Assembly (NCBI GenBank): GCA_037143575.1
Contig: JBAWYM010000067.1
Span: 1-5,944 of the forward strand
Length of the DNA: 5,944 bases
From: JBAWYM01 sp037143575
Lineage (GTDB): Bacteria; Patescibacteriota; Gracilibacteria; Peribacterales; Peribacteraceae
Direction: 5' to 3'
A program made the translations under genes and the position numbers. The notes under the pieces are model-generated. The model was not told where the DNA came from. It did no database searches and was given only the letters and a program-made list of their open reading frames with translations. Of the stretch, positions 5,738 through 5,944 are shown one piece after another; position 1 is the stretch's first letter; every line of letters starts with the position of its first letter.

Positions 5738-5944
5738 CAAATCGATTAAGATTGAATGAAAATGGGGTTCCGTCTCAACAGACCAAAAATTCGGGATAGT
5801 TCTGAAAGTAACTAGAGTTGGGAAGCAATAGGTCATTGTCTTTCGAATCTCTTGCCCTCACACGCCGAAAGAAATAAATTGTGCTACCCTCACTCGTTCC
5901 CAAAGAAACTCATAAAAATCTGAATACTTTGGCTTGATTGAGAG

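Noticed and set aside
5585..5836. 83-codon minus-strand frame overlapping the 3' end of the small gene
   Set aside because: Its start region lacks a -10 or ribosome site like those of the other genes, and its translation looks like noise rich in aromatics and Leu/Thr.
5840..5862. TTCGAATC resembling a tRNA T-loop
   Set aside because: The flanking bases do not pair into a T-stem, and no acceptor or anticodon arm can be built around it.
5882..5890. TGC-TACCCT resembling an extended -10
   Set aside because: No start codon lies 7-9 nt downstream and no -35 is visible. It could head an RNA or a gene beyond the window, but nothing here supports it.

Overview
The window looks like chromosomal DNA of a bacterium that uses the standard genetic code: TGA ends three of the five genes, including a dCTP deaminase that stops where its family should. 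Most of it is GC-rich (a counted block, 4681-4740, is 60% GC). A secreted protein combining DUF11-type beta domains, a poly-serine linker and three S-layer homology (SLH) repeats, together with start codons lacking Shine-Dalgarno sequences, would fit a Patescibacteria/CPR lineage of the Peribacteria/Peregrinibacteria kind. That placement is an inference from style, not from a marker gene. There is no tRNA, rRNA, transposase or CRISPR array.

Layout. 1-47: a palindromic, REP-like sequence that contains the stop codon of the first gene. 17-988 (minus): an MFS_3-type efflux transporter cut off in about its tenth membrane helix. 989-1151: intergenic DNA with two facing arrays of a degenerate 7-bp repeat. 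1152-1733 (minus): dCTP deaminase, probably the bifunctional dUMP-forming type. 1734-1846: divergent intergenic DNA with a third heptad array. 1847-3322 (plus): secreted DUF11/SLH cell-surface protein. 3409-5235 (plus): a 608-residue, mostly helical cytoplasmic protein of unknown function. 5291-5737 (plus): a small unknown protein in clearly AT-richer DNA. 5738-5944: no convincing gene.

The genes do not form one pathway. Nucleotide metabolism (dcd), export (MFS), cell envelope (SLH protein) and two unknowns each appear to have their own promoter. What unites them is promoter architecture. Four of the five genes have a -10-like hexamer ending 7-9 nt before the start codon and no ribosome binding site, which suggests leaderless mRNAs. 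The heptad arrays lie just upstream of two of these -10 elements, where a -35 box or activator site would be expected. The other notable observations are an exactly spaced four-cysteine pattern repeated in both DUF11 domains and the palindrome at the MFS truncation point.
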